Below, piece by piece: positions 19,066-27,203 of a stretch of 64,000 nt of DNA; positions within the stretch are counted from its first letter, which is position 1; each line of letters starts with the position of its first letter. The notes below the pieces were generated by a model. The model saw nothing but the letters and a program-made list of their open reading frames with translations. It ran no database searches and was not told where the DNA came from. The stretch is from Sediminicola sp. YIK13 (GTDB lineage Bacteria; Bacteroidota; Bacteroidia; Flavobacteriales; Flavobacteriaceae): positions 724,501 through 788,500 of the forward strand of contig NZ_CP010535.1 of the NCBI RefSeq assembly GCF_001430825.1, in the 5' to 3' direction. The position numbers and the translations under genes are program-made.

Positions 19066-19323
19066 TTATTTGTCTATTGCACCAAGTACGCGCTGCATAA
19101 ATTGGTTCAAGGCCTCTTTTTTGGGTGTGCCTTCTTTTATGGCTTTGGCAACATCCAATGCACCGTACATATTGGAGATGAGTTCTCCAATAACATCCAG
19201 TTCTTCGTCTTTTAAAGAAGGTACTTCTGTGAGCGCTTCTAAAGTCTCAATGGTCTCTATTACAAAATCTTCATCGTTCTCCTCGATGAAGGTTGTGAGA
19301 TGTTTAATTATAGGTAACTTCAC
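19066..19323 (-). CDS. DUF6952 family protein
   Basis: Small acidic, helical protein of 85 residues with no signal peptide or membrane segment, belonging to a Bacteroidota-specific family of unknown function (DUF6952). Visible features are the N-terminal MKLPIIKHLTTFIEEN, a cluster of acidic residues (14-30 and 38-45) and a C-terminal amphipathic helix (KKEALNQFMQRVLGAID). No cysteine. Its start overlaps the thioredoxin-like gene by 20 bases, so translation is coupled, and both are followed by one terminator; this suggests a role alongside the thioredoxin, but no function is known. Confidence 0.8.
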   Translation of the reverse strand: MKLPIIKHLTTFIEENDEDFVIETIETLEALTEVPSLKDEELDVIGELISNMYGALDVAKAIKEGTPKKEALNQFMQRVLGAIDK

Positions 19324-19618
19324 TGATCAGTTCTTTTAAAACGTCATACTTATTCGTTTGAACTTGGTTTTTTAATTTCCCGTCGGCAAAAGCTGCAAAA
19401 GTTGGTAAATTATCAACGTTGGCAAGCTTTCTTGATTCTGGAAATTTCTCGGCATCAGCAATAACAAATGTGATATTTTCATTTGTAGAAGCCTCTTTTT
19501 TAAATTTGGGCTTCATTATACGGCAATTGCCACACCAAGTTGCAGAATATTGAACCACAACGTTCGCGTTGTTATCCAAGATCTCCTGTAAATTGTCTTT
19601 TTCTAATTCTAGTATCAT
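19304..19618 (-). CDS. Thioredoxin-family protein
   Basis: 104-residue cytoplasmic thioredoxin fold with redox motif CGNC (29-32) in YSATWCGNCRIMKP, in place of the CGPC of housekeeping thioredoxins, and the cis-proline loop NLPTFAAF (about 72-79). No signal peptide. It lies between the peroxiredoxin (upstream, behind a terminator) and the overlapping DUF6952 gene. Likely an electron donor to the nearby peroxidases (peroxiredoxin, Tpx), inferred from context. The CGNC motif could shift its redox potential; whether it is served by ordinary thioredoxin reductase is not visible. Confidence 0.88.
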   Translation of the reverse strand: MILELEKDNLQEILDNNANVVVQYSATWCGNCRIMKPKFKKEASTNENITFVIADAEKFPESRKLANVDNLPTFAAFADGKLKNQVQTNKYDVLKELISEVTYN

Positions 19619-19642
19619 AACTATTGCAAATTTTTAGTTGAT

Positions 19643-19672
19643 AAAAAAGCATGGAGCATTTGCTCCATGCTT
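19643..19672 (-). terminator. Terminator of the peroxiredoxin gene
   Basis: Stem AAGCATGGAGC / GCTCCATGCTT (11 bp, ATTT loop) followed on the minus strand by six T. It lies 20 bases after the peroxiredoxin stop and only 25 bases before the thioredoxin start, so the thioredoxin-DUF6952 pair is expressed by readthrough or from a very short promoter region. Confidence 0.87.
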
Positions 19673-19692
19673 GTAATCTCAAAATACCTTAC

Positions 19693-20337
19693 TTAGTTCG
19701 CGTGCGCAGAAAGATAGCTTGCAACACCGTTTCTGTTGGCGGACATTGCGTCTTTGCCTTCTTCCCAGTTGGCTGGACAAACCTCACCTTTTTCTTGAAC
19801 GTGAGTGTATGCATCTACCAAACGCAAGTACTCATTTACGTTTCTTCCCAATGGCATATGGTTGATGCCTTCGTGAAATACAGTTCCTTCCTCATCAATT
19901 AGATAAGTAGCTCTGTACGTAACGTTGTCACCATCCACGGTTACAACCCCAGTTTCATCATCATACTGTTCGTTGGTAATATCTAGGATACCCAAGGTAG
20001 ACGCCAAGTTTCTATTGCTGTCTGCCAAGATAGGATAGGTAACTCCTTCGATCCCTCCGTTGTCTTTTGAAGTGCTCAACCATGCAAAGTGAACCTCTGC
20101 AGTATCACAGGAAGCGCCTATAACTAAAGTGTTTCTTTTTTCAAATTCTCCTAAAGCAGCCTGAAAAGCGTGCAATTCTGTTGGGCAAACAAATGTGAAA
20201 TCTTTTGGGTACCAAAACAACAATACCTTTTTGTTATTGTTTTTTGCCTCTTCCAAAACATTGATCTTAAACGTATCACCCAATTCATTCATCGCATTTA
20301 CCGATAAATTTGGAAATTTTTTCCCTACAAATGCCAT
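19693..20337 (-). CDS. Typical 2-Cys peroxiredoxin (AhpC/TSA family)
   Basis: 214-residue peroxiredoxin reducing hydrogen peroxide and organic peroxides. Peroxidatic Cys51 in DFTFVCPTEL and resolving Cys187 in GEVCPANW define a typical 2-Cys enzyme of the AhpC/Prx1 class. Conserved Thr48 and the distal Arg in YRATYLID are present. No AhpF gene is adjacent; the neighbouring thioredoxin-like protein is a plausible reductant. A TAATTTTG -7 element precedes it and a strong terminator follows it, so it can be transcribed alone. Confidence 0.94.
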   Translation of the reverse strand: MAFVGKKFPNLSVNAMNELGDTFKINVLEEAKNNNKKVLLFWYPKDFTFVCPTELHAFQAALGEFEKRNTLVIGASCDTAEVHFAWLSTSKDNGGIEGVTYPILADSNRNLASTLGILDITNEQYDDETGVVTVDGDNVTYRATYLIDEEGTVFHEGINHMPLGRNVNEYLRLVDAYTHVQEKGEVCPANWEEGKDAMSANRNGVASYLSAHAN

Positions 20338-20369
20338 ATATTCTTTGTTTAAATGTTAAATTCTTACTG

Positions 20370-20377
20370 CAAAATTA
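20370..20377 (-). promoter_or_regulatory. Candidate -7 element for the peroxiredoxin
   Basis: Minus strand TAATTTTG followed by CA, an exact TAnnTTTG match 33 bases before the start codon. No clear -33 TTG. The remaining gap back to 20634 (the nhaC stop) shows no gene or structure. Confidence 0.45.
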
Positions 20378-20634
20378 CAGTTTAATATTGCGCCTAAGCG
20401 ACATTGAAATTGGAAAATACTATGGAAGAATAATTTATATAAATGCCAATAGGATAAAGCAAAAAATCTTACCGACTTGTCATTATTGAGTAGTGTATTT
20501 TAAGGGATTGTCAAAATATACCCACTCCCATTGCGAAGTTGACTATTGTGGATTTTAGGAAGAATCAGTTATTTGAGATAATAATCCTATGACCGTGATT
20601 TATTCAAGGTTTTAAGTTCTTTTTTGAGATAAAA

Positions 20635-22128
20635 CTATGCGGGTTCTTCAGAGGTGGCCAATTGTTTGATCTTTATCTTTAATGCAGCAAAAAGCAATGT
20701 CATGAAAGGGCTTAGCCAATTAAAGATCGCATAAAAGAAATATTCAGCGACACTAACGCCCAATACACCGCTATGATAAGCTCCACAAGTGTTCCAAGGG
20801 ATCAGCACAGAGGTTACGGTACCGGAGTCTTCCAAGGTTCTACTTAAGTTCTCAGGGGCCAGGCCTTTGTCCCTATACGCCTTTGCAAACATTTTACCAG
20901 GAACCACAATGGCCAAATACTGGTCTGATGCGGTCACGTTCAGCGCCAGGCAACTGGCCACGGTACTTGCGAAGAGGCTAAAGGTAGATTTTGCCAGGCC
21001 TAAAAGGGCACTGCTTATTCTGGCAAGTGCTCCAATACCATCCATAATACCACCAAAGACCATGGCACAAACGATGAGCCAAATGGTACCCAACATTCCA
21101 GCCATACCGCTTGACGAGAATAATTCGTTAAGGGCTTCATTCTCGCTAGCAATGTTCGTAGGGATGGTGATGGCATTCATGATCCCTTTATAGCCTGTCT
21201 CAAAGGTCATTTGAGTTGCCCCGGTTATTCCCATAACTATTTCGGGTTGAAAAATTAAGGCAAACACCCCACCCAATAAGGTGCCTATCAATAAGGCCAA
21301 AAGAGGTGGGGTTTTTTTTAATATTAGAAGTATCACCGCAATAGGCACCAAAAATAACCATCCATTTATGTTGAAGGTGTTATCTATGGAATTTAATATG
21401 GCTTGTGTGTCTGCGGATCCCGTGGTATCAATGGAAAACCCCATAATGATAAAAATCAATAAGGTAACAGAAATGGTAGGGACGGTGGTAATGGACATGT
21501 ATTTGATGTGGCTGAACAATTCTCCACCAGCCATTGCAGGTGCTAAATTTGTCGTATCGCTCAAAGGGGACATTTTGTCTCCAAAGTAAGCGCCCGAAAG
21601 GATAGCTCCCGCAGTCATCCCCAATGAAATGCCAAGCGTGTCACCTATTCCAATCAATGCAATACCCACGGTGGCCGATGTGGTCCAAGAGCTTCCTGTG
21701 GCAATGGAAATAACCGCACAAATAATCACACAGGCCGCTAAAAATATGGTTGGATTCAATACCTGTAAGCCATAATAGATCATGGAGGGTATAATTCCAC
21801 TGATCAACCAGGTTCCAGAAAGGGCCCCAACCATCAAAAGAATGATTAGAGCCCCTGTGGTCGATTTTACATTTTCCGCAACCTCCGCCAACATTTGGTC
21901 ATAGGAGACCTTATTGAAAACACCAACAATTGCAGCTACGGCTGCTCCCATGAGCAGAATAAATTGGTTGGAGCCACTTAGGGCATCGTCCCCAAAAACA
22001 AAAACATTGTAAGCCAACATACCTACCAGTGCAAAAACTGGAATCAAGGCTTCCCAAATGTTTAATTCTTTATTCTCAACTATATTTTCGTCCTCTGGTT
22101 TTGATGAATTAATATCTTGACTCTGCAT
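20635..22128 (-). CDS. nhaC: NhaC-type Na+/H+ antiporter
   Basis: 497-residue inner-membrane antiporter of the NhaC family (PF03553), exporting Na+ in exchange for H+, fitting a marine organism. About eleven to twelve transmembrane segments; conserved stretches include ATGSSWTTSATVGIALIGIG, GAILSGAYFGDKMSPLSDTTNLAP (about 178-201, with the DKMSPLSDTT motif) and SGTVTSVLIPWNTCGAYHSG near the C-terminus. The N-terminus is a cytoplasmic acidic leader (MQSQDINSSKPEDENIVENKE). It is a single gene; a perfect 12-base palindrome lies in its short upstream gap. Related NhaC homologues can exchange malate/lactate, so the exact substrate is inferred. Confidence 0.9.
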   Translation of the reverse strand: MQSQDINSSKPEDENIVENKELNIWEALIPVFALVGMLAYNVFVFGDDALSGSNQFILLMGAAVAAIVGVFNKVSYDQMLAEVAENVKSTTGALIILLMVGALSGTWLISGIIPSMIYYGLQVLNPTIFLAACVIICAVISIATGSSWTTSATVGIALIGIGDTLGISLGMTAGAILSGAYFGDKMSPLSDTTNLAPAMAGGELFSHIKYMSITTVPTISVTLLIFIIMGFSIDTTGSADTQAILNSIDNTFNINGWLFLVPIAVILLILKKTPPLLALLIGTLLGGVFALIFQPEIVMGITGATQMTFETGYKGIMNAITIPTNIASENEALNELFSSSGMAGMLGTIWLIVCAMVFGGIMDGIGALARISSALLGLAKSTFSLFASTVASCLALNVTASDQYLAIVVPGKMFAKAYRDKGLAPENLSRTLEDSGTVTSVLIPWNTCGAYHSGVLGVSVAEYFFYAIFNWLSPFMTLLFAALKIKIKQLATSEEPA

Positions 22129-22148
22129 GAAAGGTATGTTAGTTACCT

Positions 22149-22160
22149 CGTAATATTACG
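22149..22160. repeat. Perfect 12-base palindrome upstream of nhaC
   Basis: CGTAATATTACG, a perfect inverted repeat, 21-32 bases before the nhaC start codon in the 69-base gap to the next gene. Position would suit a dimeric regulator or a 5' UTR hairpin; which protein might bind is unknown. Confidence 0.4.
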
Positions 22161-22197
22161 ATTTTGGTACTTGTTCTGCAAGTCTTTTAAATTTTGC

Positions 22198-23418
22198 TTA
22201 TTTGCTCAATTCTCTCTCTTGTAGGATTCCCAATTCTAACATACAGTTTTTCATGGTTTTATATGTTCTGTGGATATCATTGTCCAAACCAATGGAAAAA
22301 CGAATCAGTCCATTTGACAATCCCATTTCTTCTTGTTCTTCCATAGGGATCTCGGAAGAGGTTGATGATCCAGGAGCACTGAAAAGGGTTTTATAAAAAC
22401 CAAGGCTAACCGCCAAATAACCTAGATTCTTTGCTTGCATTAATTCCATAAGGGCATTTGCCTTGTCCAATGAACCTACATCCAAGGTCATGATACCGCC
22501 AAAGCCGTATTCTTCGGTCATCTGATCCTTCATTATCTGATAACTTGGGTGTGCTTTCAAACCTGGATAGACCACTCTTAATCCGTCCTTGACAAAGTTT
22601 TCAGCCAGATAGAGGGCATTTTCACTGTGCTTTTTCATACGGATATGAAGGGTTCTCATATTTTTTAAAATGGAGGAGGCCCTTAAGCTATCCATGGTGC
22701 TTCCCAAAAGCATTCCCGCGCCGTTGTTCACATCTTTTAGGCTTAGGCAAAAATCTGAAGTTCCACATACAACCCCGGCAACACAATCGCTACTTCCGTT
22801 GATGAACTTGGTTAAACTGTGTATTATTATGTCCGCGCCCAATTTGCCCGGAGCAATTGAAAGTGGTGAAAAGGTATTGTCCACAACAAGAGGAAGGTTA
22901 TATTTTTTGGCTAGTTTGGAAAGGGCTTTGATGTCTGCAATCTCCAATAAAGGGTTGCTTACCGCCTCACAATAGATCATTTTTGTTTTTGGGGTTATGG
23001 CCGCTTCAACCGCTTCTAAATTGGTAATGTCTACAAAAGAAGTTCCAATTTTGAACTTTTTTAGAAAATTCTTCATAAAGGCATAGGTGCCACCATAGAT
23101 GGTCCTACTGCTAACAATATGGTCATCGGTATCACAAAGTTGAAAAATCACCGCAGTAATGGCACCCATTCCACTTGCAGTAACATTGGCAGCCTCCGTT
23201 CCTTCCAATGCGGCCAATGCCTCTCCTAAATAAAGGTTGGACGGTGTGGAGTGCCTGCTATATAGATAGCAACCTTCGGTATTCCCTTCAAAGGTATCGA
23301 ACATGGTCTTGGCCGATAGAAATGTGTAGGTTGATGAGTCGGAAATTGAGGGGTTAACCCCACCAAATTCACCAAAATATTGTAAATCCTGAATACTGTC
23401 TGAAGCCTTGTAATCCAT
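22198..23418 (-). CDS. Cys/Met metabolism PLP enzyme (methionine gamma-lyase-like)
   Basis: 406-residue gamma-family PLP enzyme (cystathionine gamma-synthase/lyase, methionine gamma-lyase class). The Schiff-base Lys is K204 in HSLTKFINGSSD; the YSRHSTPSNLYLGEALAALEG stretch (53-73) resembles the family Y-x-R-x-x-N-P-T substrate/PLP motif with H-S-T in place of N-P; ASGMGAI (81-87) is the phosphate loop and VVDNTFSPL (178-186) holds the Asp. Divergence from an lrp regulator gene 157 bases away is a common arrangement for methionine gamma-lyase, so methionine catabolism is a reasonable guess; the altered substrate motif means specificity is uncertain. Confidence 0.8.
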   Translation of the reverse strand: MDYKASDSIQDLQYFGEFGGVNPSISDSSTYTFLSAKTMFDTFEGNTEGCYLYSRHSTPSNLYLGEALAALEGTEAANVTASGMGAITAVIFQLCDTDDHIVSSRTIYGGTYAFMKNFLKKFKIGTSFVDITNLEAVEAAITPKTKMIYCEAVSNPLLEIADIKALSKLAKKYNLPLVVDNTFSPLSIAPGKLGADIIIHSLTKFINGSSDCVAGVVCGTSDFCLSLKDVNNGAGMLLGSTMDSLRASSILKNMRTLHIRMKKHSENALYLAENFVKDGLRVVYPGLKAHPSYQIMKDQMTEEYGFGGIMTLDVGSLDKANALMELMQAKNLGYLAVSLGFYKTLFSAPGSSTSSEIPMEEQEEMGLSNGLIRFSIGLDNDIHRTYKTMKNCMLELGILQERELSK

Positions 23419-23525
23419 AATAAGTTTGTTTTTTATGGTTTAAAAATAGGAAATACTAGTTTTGTTGTCAATATTTATTAGTTCTATAGGAAAATAAATC
23501 TATATAAAAAGATATTGATAGATTT

Positions 23526-23533
23526 TAATTTTG
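23526..23533 (+). promoter_or_regulatory. Candidate -7 element for lrp
   Basis: TAATTTTG, exact TAnnTTTG match, 43 bases before the lrp start in the AT-rich divergent gap (23419-23575). No -33 TTG at standard distance. Lrp itself probably binds in this gap, but I see no clear operator. Confidence 0.35.
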
Positions 23534-23575
23534 ATTATTAATGATCAGCGAACCAAACCATGAATAAGAATCAGG

Positions 23576-24034
23576 ATGAAATTTGACGAAATTGATGTGA
23601 GATTATTGGGTCTTTTACAGCAAGACAGTAAAAAGACCACCAAAGAATATGCAAACCAGTTGAACCTTTCAGTTACAGCTGTTTACGAGCGTATAAAGCG
23701 ATTGGAAAAAACAGGTTGCATTACAAAGTACGTGGCCCTGGTGGATAAAAAAATGGTGAACAAATCATTCGTGGTACTCTGCCATGTGAAACTGGTTCAA
23801 CACACCAAAGAATTTGTAACCCAGTTCGAGAGGGAGGTACTAAGGCTGCAGGAGGTGGTGGAGTGTTATCACATCAGCGGGGATTACGACTATATTTTAA
23901 AAATTCACGTTAGTGATATGGAGGCTTACAGGGACTTTATGGTGGCCAAGCTAACGGCTATAAATCATATAGGGAGTACCCAGAGCTCTTTTGTTATTAC
24001 AGAAGTTAAGCATACCACAGCAATTCCTATTTAG
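23576..24034 (+). CDS. Lrp/AsnC family transcriptional regulator
   Basis: 152-residue feast/famine regulator. An N-terminal helix-turn-helix (about 4-60: DVRLLGLLQQDSKKTTKEYANQ, then SVTAVYERIKRLEKTG) is followed by the RAM/AsnC effector-binding domain (about 65-145) with the GDYDYILKIHVSDMEAY motif that forms the ligand pocket between subunits. It is divergent from the methionine gamma-lyase-like gene and probably controls it and itself in response to an amino acid. Effector not identifiable from sequence. Confidence 0.92.
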   Translation: MKFDEIDVRLLGLLQQDSKKTTKEYANQLNLSVTAVYERIKRLEKTGCITKYVALVDKKMVNKSFVVLCHVKLVQHTKEFVTQFEREVLRLQEVVECYHISGDYDYILKIHVSDMEAYRDFMVAKLTAINHIGSTQSSFVITEVKHTTAIPI

Positions 24035-24091
24035 AGTCCCTTAATAACAGAACTTTGGAAGCTTCAGGGTTTCTAAACCAGAAATTAATAC

Positions 24092-24099
24092 TAATTTTG
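24092..24099 (+). promoter_or_regulatory. Candidate -7 element for lpdA
   Basis: TAATTTTG, exact TAnnTTTG match, 28 bases before the lpdA ATG. No TTG at -33, so confidence is limited. Confidence 0.4.
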
Positions 24100-24126
24100 T
24101 GATGTTTTAAAAAATCAAGGATATAT

Positions 24127-25533
24127 ATGAGTTCATACGACGTAGCCATTATTGGTTCAGGCCCAGGAGGATATGTTGCAGCGATACGTTGCGCACAATT
24201 AGGAATGAAAACAGCAATTATAGAAAAGTACTCCACTTTAGGAGGTACTTGTCTTAATGTAGGTTGTATACCTTCTAAGGCACTGTTGGATTCATCCCAT
24301 CACTATGAAGATGCGGTAAAGCACTTTGAGGAGCATGGGATCGAGATCCCTGGGGAGATAAAAGTGAACTTGGAGAAAATGATTTCTAGAAAACAATCCG
24401 TGGTAGACCAAACCACCAAAGGGATACAGTTTTTGATGGATAAAAACAAGATTGATGTATTTGAAGGAATGGGGAGCTTTAAGAATGCCACCCATATCAA
24501 TATCGAAAAAAACGATGGTAAATCTGAGACCATAGAGGCAAAGAATATTATTATCGCAACTGGATCTAAGCCATCCACCTTACCATTCATCAAAATAGAT
24601 AAGGAAAGGGTAATCACTTCTACAGAGGCTTTAAAACTAAAGGAGATCCCTAAGCACATGATTGTTATAGGCGGAGGGGTAATTGGTCTTGAATTGGGAC
24701 AAGTATATAAAAGATTGGGTTCTGAAGTGACCGTAGTGGAGTTTATGGACCGCATTGTCCCAGGAATGGACGGAGCGCTTTCCAAAGAACTGACCAAGGT
24801 TCTTAAAAAGCAGAAAATGAAGATCAACACGTCGCACAAAGTGAAATCCGTTGAAAGGAAAGGTAACGAAGTGATTGTAAAGGCAGACGACAAAAAAGGA
24901 GAAGAAGTAACTTTTACGGCCGATTATTGTTTGGTAGCAGTAGGCCGTAGCCCATATACTGCCGGATTGAACTTGGATGCAGCCGGCGTAAAATTAGATG
25001 AAAGGGGCAGAGTAGCCGTGAACGATCACTTACAGACCAATGTTTCGAATATATATGCTATTGGAGATGTGGTCAGAGGAGCTATGTTGGCCCATAAGGC
25101 TGAAGAAGAAGGAACTTTGGTGGCTGAGATAATGGCCGGACAAAAACCACATATCGATTATAATTTGATTCCCGGTGTTGTCTATACTTGGCCAGAAGTT
25201 GCTGCGGTAGGTAAAACAGAAGAGGAGTTAAAAGAGGCAGGGATCGACTTTAAAGTGGGCCAATTTCCAATGAGGGCTTTAGGTCGCGCTAGAGCAAGTA
25301 TGGATATAGACGGATTTGTGAAGATCCTTGCAGATAAAAAAACAGATGAAGTATTGGGTGTCCATATGATTGGTGCTCGTGTTGCGGATCTAATTGCTGA
25401 AGCGGTCACCGCGATGGAATTTAGAGCCTCTGCTGAAGATATTTCTAGAATGAGTCATGCACATCCAACTTATGCGGAAGCTGTCAAAGAAGCTGCCTTG
25501 GCTGCTACTGATGACCGGGCACTACATATTTAA
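24127..25533 (+). CDS. lpdA: Dihydrolipoyl dehydrogenase (E3)
   Basis: 468-residue flavoprotein disulfide reductase that reoxidises dihydrolipoamide in the pyruvate, 2-oxoglutarate and branched-chain dehydrogenase complexes and in glycine cleavage. FAD-binding GSGPGGY (10-16), redox-active Cys42 and Cys47 in GGTCLNVGCIPSK, NAD-binding GGGVIGLE (about 178-185) and the C-terminal HAHPTYAEA with the active-site His. Full length for the family. It is a single gene here, away from E1/E2 genes, as is common in this group, and ends at a strong bidirectional terminator. Confidence 0.95.
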   Translation: MSSYDVAIIGSGPGGYVAAIRCAQLGMKTAIIEKYSTLGGTCLNVGCIPSKALLDSSHHYEDAVKHFEEHGIEIPGEIKVNLEKMISRKQSVVDQTTKGIQFLMDKNKIDVFEGMGSFKNATHINIEKNDGKSETIEAKNIIIATGSKPSTLPFIKIDKERVITSTEALKLKEIPKHMIVIGGGVIGLELGQVYKRLGSEVTVVEFMDRIVPGMDGALSKELTKVLKKQKMKINTSHKVKSVERKGNEVIVKADDKKGEEVTFTADYCLVAVGRSPYTAGLNLDAAGVKLDERGRVAVNDHLQTNVSNIYAIGDVVRGAMLAHKAEEEGTLVAEIMAGQKPHIDYNLIPGVVYTWPEVAAVGKTEEELKEAGIDFKVGQFPMRALGRARASMDIDGFVKILADKKTDEVLGVHMIGARVADLIAEAVTAMEFRASAEDISRMSHAHPTYAEAVKEAALAATDDRALHI

Positions 25534-25551
25534 AACTAACATGACCAAATT

Positions 25552-25587
25552 AAAAAATCCCATCGAGCAACTTGATGGGATTTTTTT
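25552..25587. terminator. Bidirectional terminator (lpdA / CDGSH gene)
   Basis: Stem ATCCCATCGAG / CTTGATGGGAT with a CAA loop, flanked by A6 on the left and T7-9 on the right, so it works in both directions. It serves lpdA on the plus strand and starts directly at the stop codon of the convergent CDGSH gene. Confidence 0.88.
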
Positions 25588-25821
25588 TTAGTTCTTATGT
25601 GATCCGTCGCAATAAGGCGGATTCTTGGTTTGTTTACAAGTACAGAGAAATGCTGTTTTTGCTTCCTCCACAGCAAAGCCCAAAGACGGGGTTGCGTTAT
25701 TTGCCCTATGTGAGCCATCACAAAAGGGTTGATTGCTGCTATGACTACAGGTACACCAGGCATACTTTTTATCCTTTTCCAATTCTACGGCTATAGGTGC
25801 ATAAACTTTCTTCTCACTCAT
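25588..25821 (-). CDS. Tandem CDGSH iron-sulfur protein
   Basis: 77-residue small protein made of two CDGSH zinc-finger-like iron-sulfur motifs. Each has the three-Cys-one-His set that binds one [2Fe-2S]: C23, C25, C34, H38 and C60, C62, C71, H75, both ending in C-D-G-S-H. No signal or membrane anchor, unlike eukaryotic mitoNEET. Bacterial tandem CDGSH proteins are thought to act in iron/redox handling, but no reaction is established. It is a single gene between the terminator and an acyltransferase gene 57 bases upstream in the same direction. Confidence 0.9.
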   Translation of the reverse strand: MSEKKVYAPIAVELEKDKKYAWCTCSHSSNQPFCDGSHRANNATPSLGFAVEEAKTAFLCTCKQTKNPPYCDGSHKN

Positions 25822-25878
25822 AATTATTATTTAGAGCGTAAAAGTAATGGAAAGTAAACCAGTGTAAATAGGAGATGC

Positions 25879-27075
25879 TTAATTTTTAGCCAATCTAAAT
25901 AGCTTGATAACGGTCACTCTTACCCTAAACAGAGTATCCTTGATCAATCTAAAAGAGAAGGCTATCCAAGGTTCTGCATTGGTTGAGAGCTGTTGTAACC
26001 ATTCCCCAGCCTTAGTTTTAATGACAACCTTGTTGTCTTCATATTTTAAGGCGGTGTAAACACAGGCAACCATAAAAATAAGTGCTCCTGGAACCACAAT
26101 GTAAGGGGATAGGGAATGATGTAAGAAGGCATAAAAGCCTAATCCCGTTAAACTCCCATATAAAATAACGAAGTGTGATATGTAAATCGATAGGGTACTA
26201 GAACCAATTTTCAGTACCGTACTGTTCATCATAAACCTTCTAAGGGTCATGAACACTCCAAATACAACGAGCACGTTTCCTAGCCTGATAAACAGATAGT
26301 TGTTTTTGTATAGATCTGCAAATAATTGAAGCCCGGTGGTCTGACCCAAATAATTAACGAAAGGCGACGAATAAAATACAAGACTTAATCCGGCGATAAA
26401 TGCTGTAGTTATCGCTACTGGGTATAGATGTTTGTAATCTTTAAATCTTGTAAAGATGAGTGATAGGAAAGCCCCAAAGGTGGCATATCCGAACCAAGGG
26501 AAAATAGTAAATACAGAACCGTTTGCTTTGGTGAAATAATTCGCCAACATCTCCGGCAAGTATATATGATCCATGATTTTATACTGCGGCTCCAATACAA
26601 AGAGTATGATAGTAGTGGCAAATAGGATCAATGGAAGCACAAATTTCTTTTTGGTACTTGAAAATATGTAGATCCCGATAATTCCTAAAATGGATAATCC
26701 AATACAATGCAATACGTCCACAAGATAGAAAGAACTATAAATCTCCCCCTTCAACAATCCAAAAATATTGGTTCGCAGTAGATATCCTATGAACAACAAT
26801 TGAAGTCCCCTTTTAATTCCCTTTTTTACCCTAGGGTTCTCCATTCCCTGTTGATCTCCCCTCACCAATAAATACGTGAAAATAAAACCGGATACGGTAA
26901 AGAAAACAGGTGCGGTAATTCCCCTAAAATATTGCCAAATGGAAAATGCTAAATTAGAATTGTCCCTGTAAGCGTTGTCTAAAAGTCCATCTACAAAATG
27001 TCCTTGTAACATCATAAGAATGGCCCAAGCGCGCATGGCGTCTACAAAGTATAAGCGGTACTTATTGTTTTTCAT
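25879..27075 (-). CDS. DUF1624/HGSNAT-like membrane acyltransferase
   Basis: 398-residue integral membrane protein with about ten transmembrane segments. The N-terminal VDAMRAWAILMMLQGHFVDGLL (with H22) and APVFFTVSGFIFTYLL match the catalytic start of the heparan-alpha-glucosaminide N-acetyltransferase domain (DUF1624) and, more loosely, acyltransferase-3/OpgC proteins. Such enzymes move acetyl or acyl groups across the membrane onto glycans. No glycan gene is adjacent, so acceptor is unknown. Basic C-terminal tail (VRVTVIKLFRLAKN). A TAATTTTG -7 element precedes it in the divergent gap. Confidence 0.75.
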   Translation of the reverse strand: MKNNKYRLYFVDAMRAWAILMMLQGHFVDGLLDNAYRDNSNLAFSIWQYFRGITAPVFFTVSGFIFTYLLVRGDQQGMENPRVKKGIKRGLQLLFIGYLLRTNIFGLLKGEIYSSFYLVDVLHCIGLSILGIIGIYIFSSTKKKFVLPLILFATTIILFVLEPQYKIMDHIYLPEMLANYFTKANGSVFTIFPWFGYATFGAFLSLIFTRFKDYKHLYPVAITTAFIAGLSLVFYSSPFVNYLGQTTGLQLFADLYKNNYLFIRLGNVLVVFGVFMTLRRFMMNSTVLKIGSSTLSIYISHFVILYGSLTGLGFYAFLHHSLSPYIVVPGALIFMVACVYTALKYEDNKVVIKTKAGEWLQQLSTNAEPWIAFSFRLIKDTLFRVRVTVIKLFRLAKN

Positions 27076-27139
27076 TTAAGTCACGAATATCAATTACCCT
27101 ATATACTTGTTAAACAGGGTGTTTGGATGTTTCCGAGTG

Positions 27140-27147
27140 CAAAATTA
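27140..27147 (-). promoter_or_regulatory. Candidate -7 element for the acyltransferase gene
   Basis: Minus strand TAATTTTG followed by CA, exact TAnnTTTG match, 65 bases before the start codon in the 128-base divergent gap. The plus strand has near-matches (TATTTTCG at about 27181) that could serve the FMN reductase gene. Confidence 0.35.
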
Positions 27148-27203
27148 GCTAAAAAACTCGCACGTTTGCCTATTTTAGGGTATTTTCGTAAATAAAAAAA
27201 TAC

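Noticed and set aside
18827-19339. 170-codon plus-strand frame across the tpx/DUF6952 region
   Set aside because: Runs through a terminator hairpin and two real minus-strand genes; no domain.
24303-24893. 196-codon open frame on the minus strand inside lpdA
   Set aside because: Antisense shadow of a conserved enzyme; no recognisable domain.
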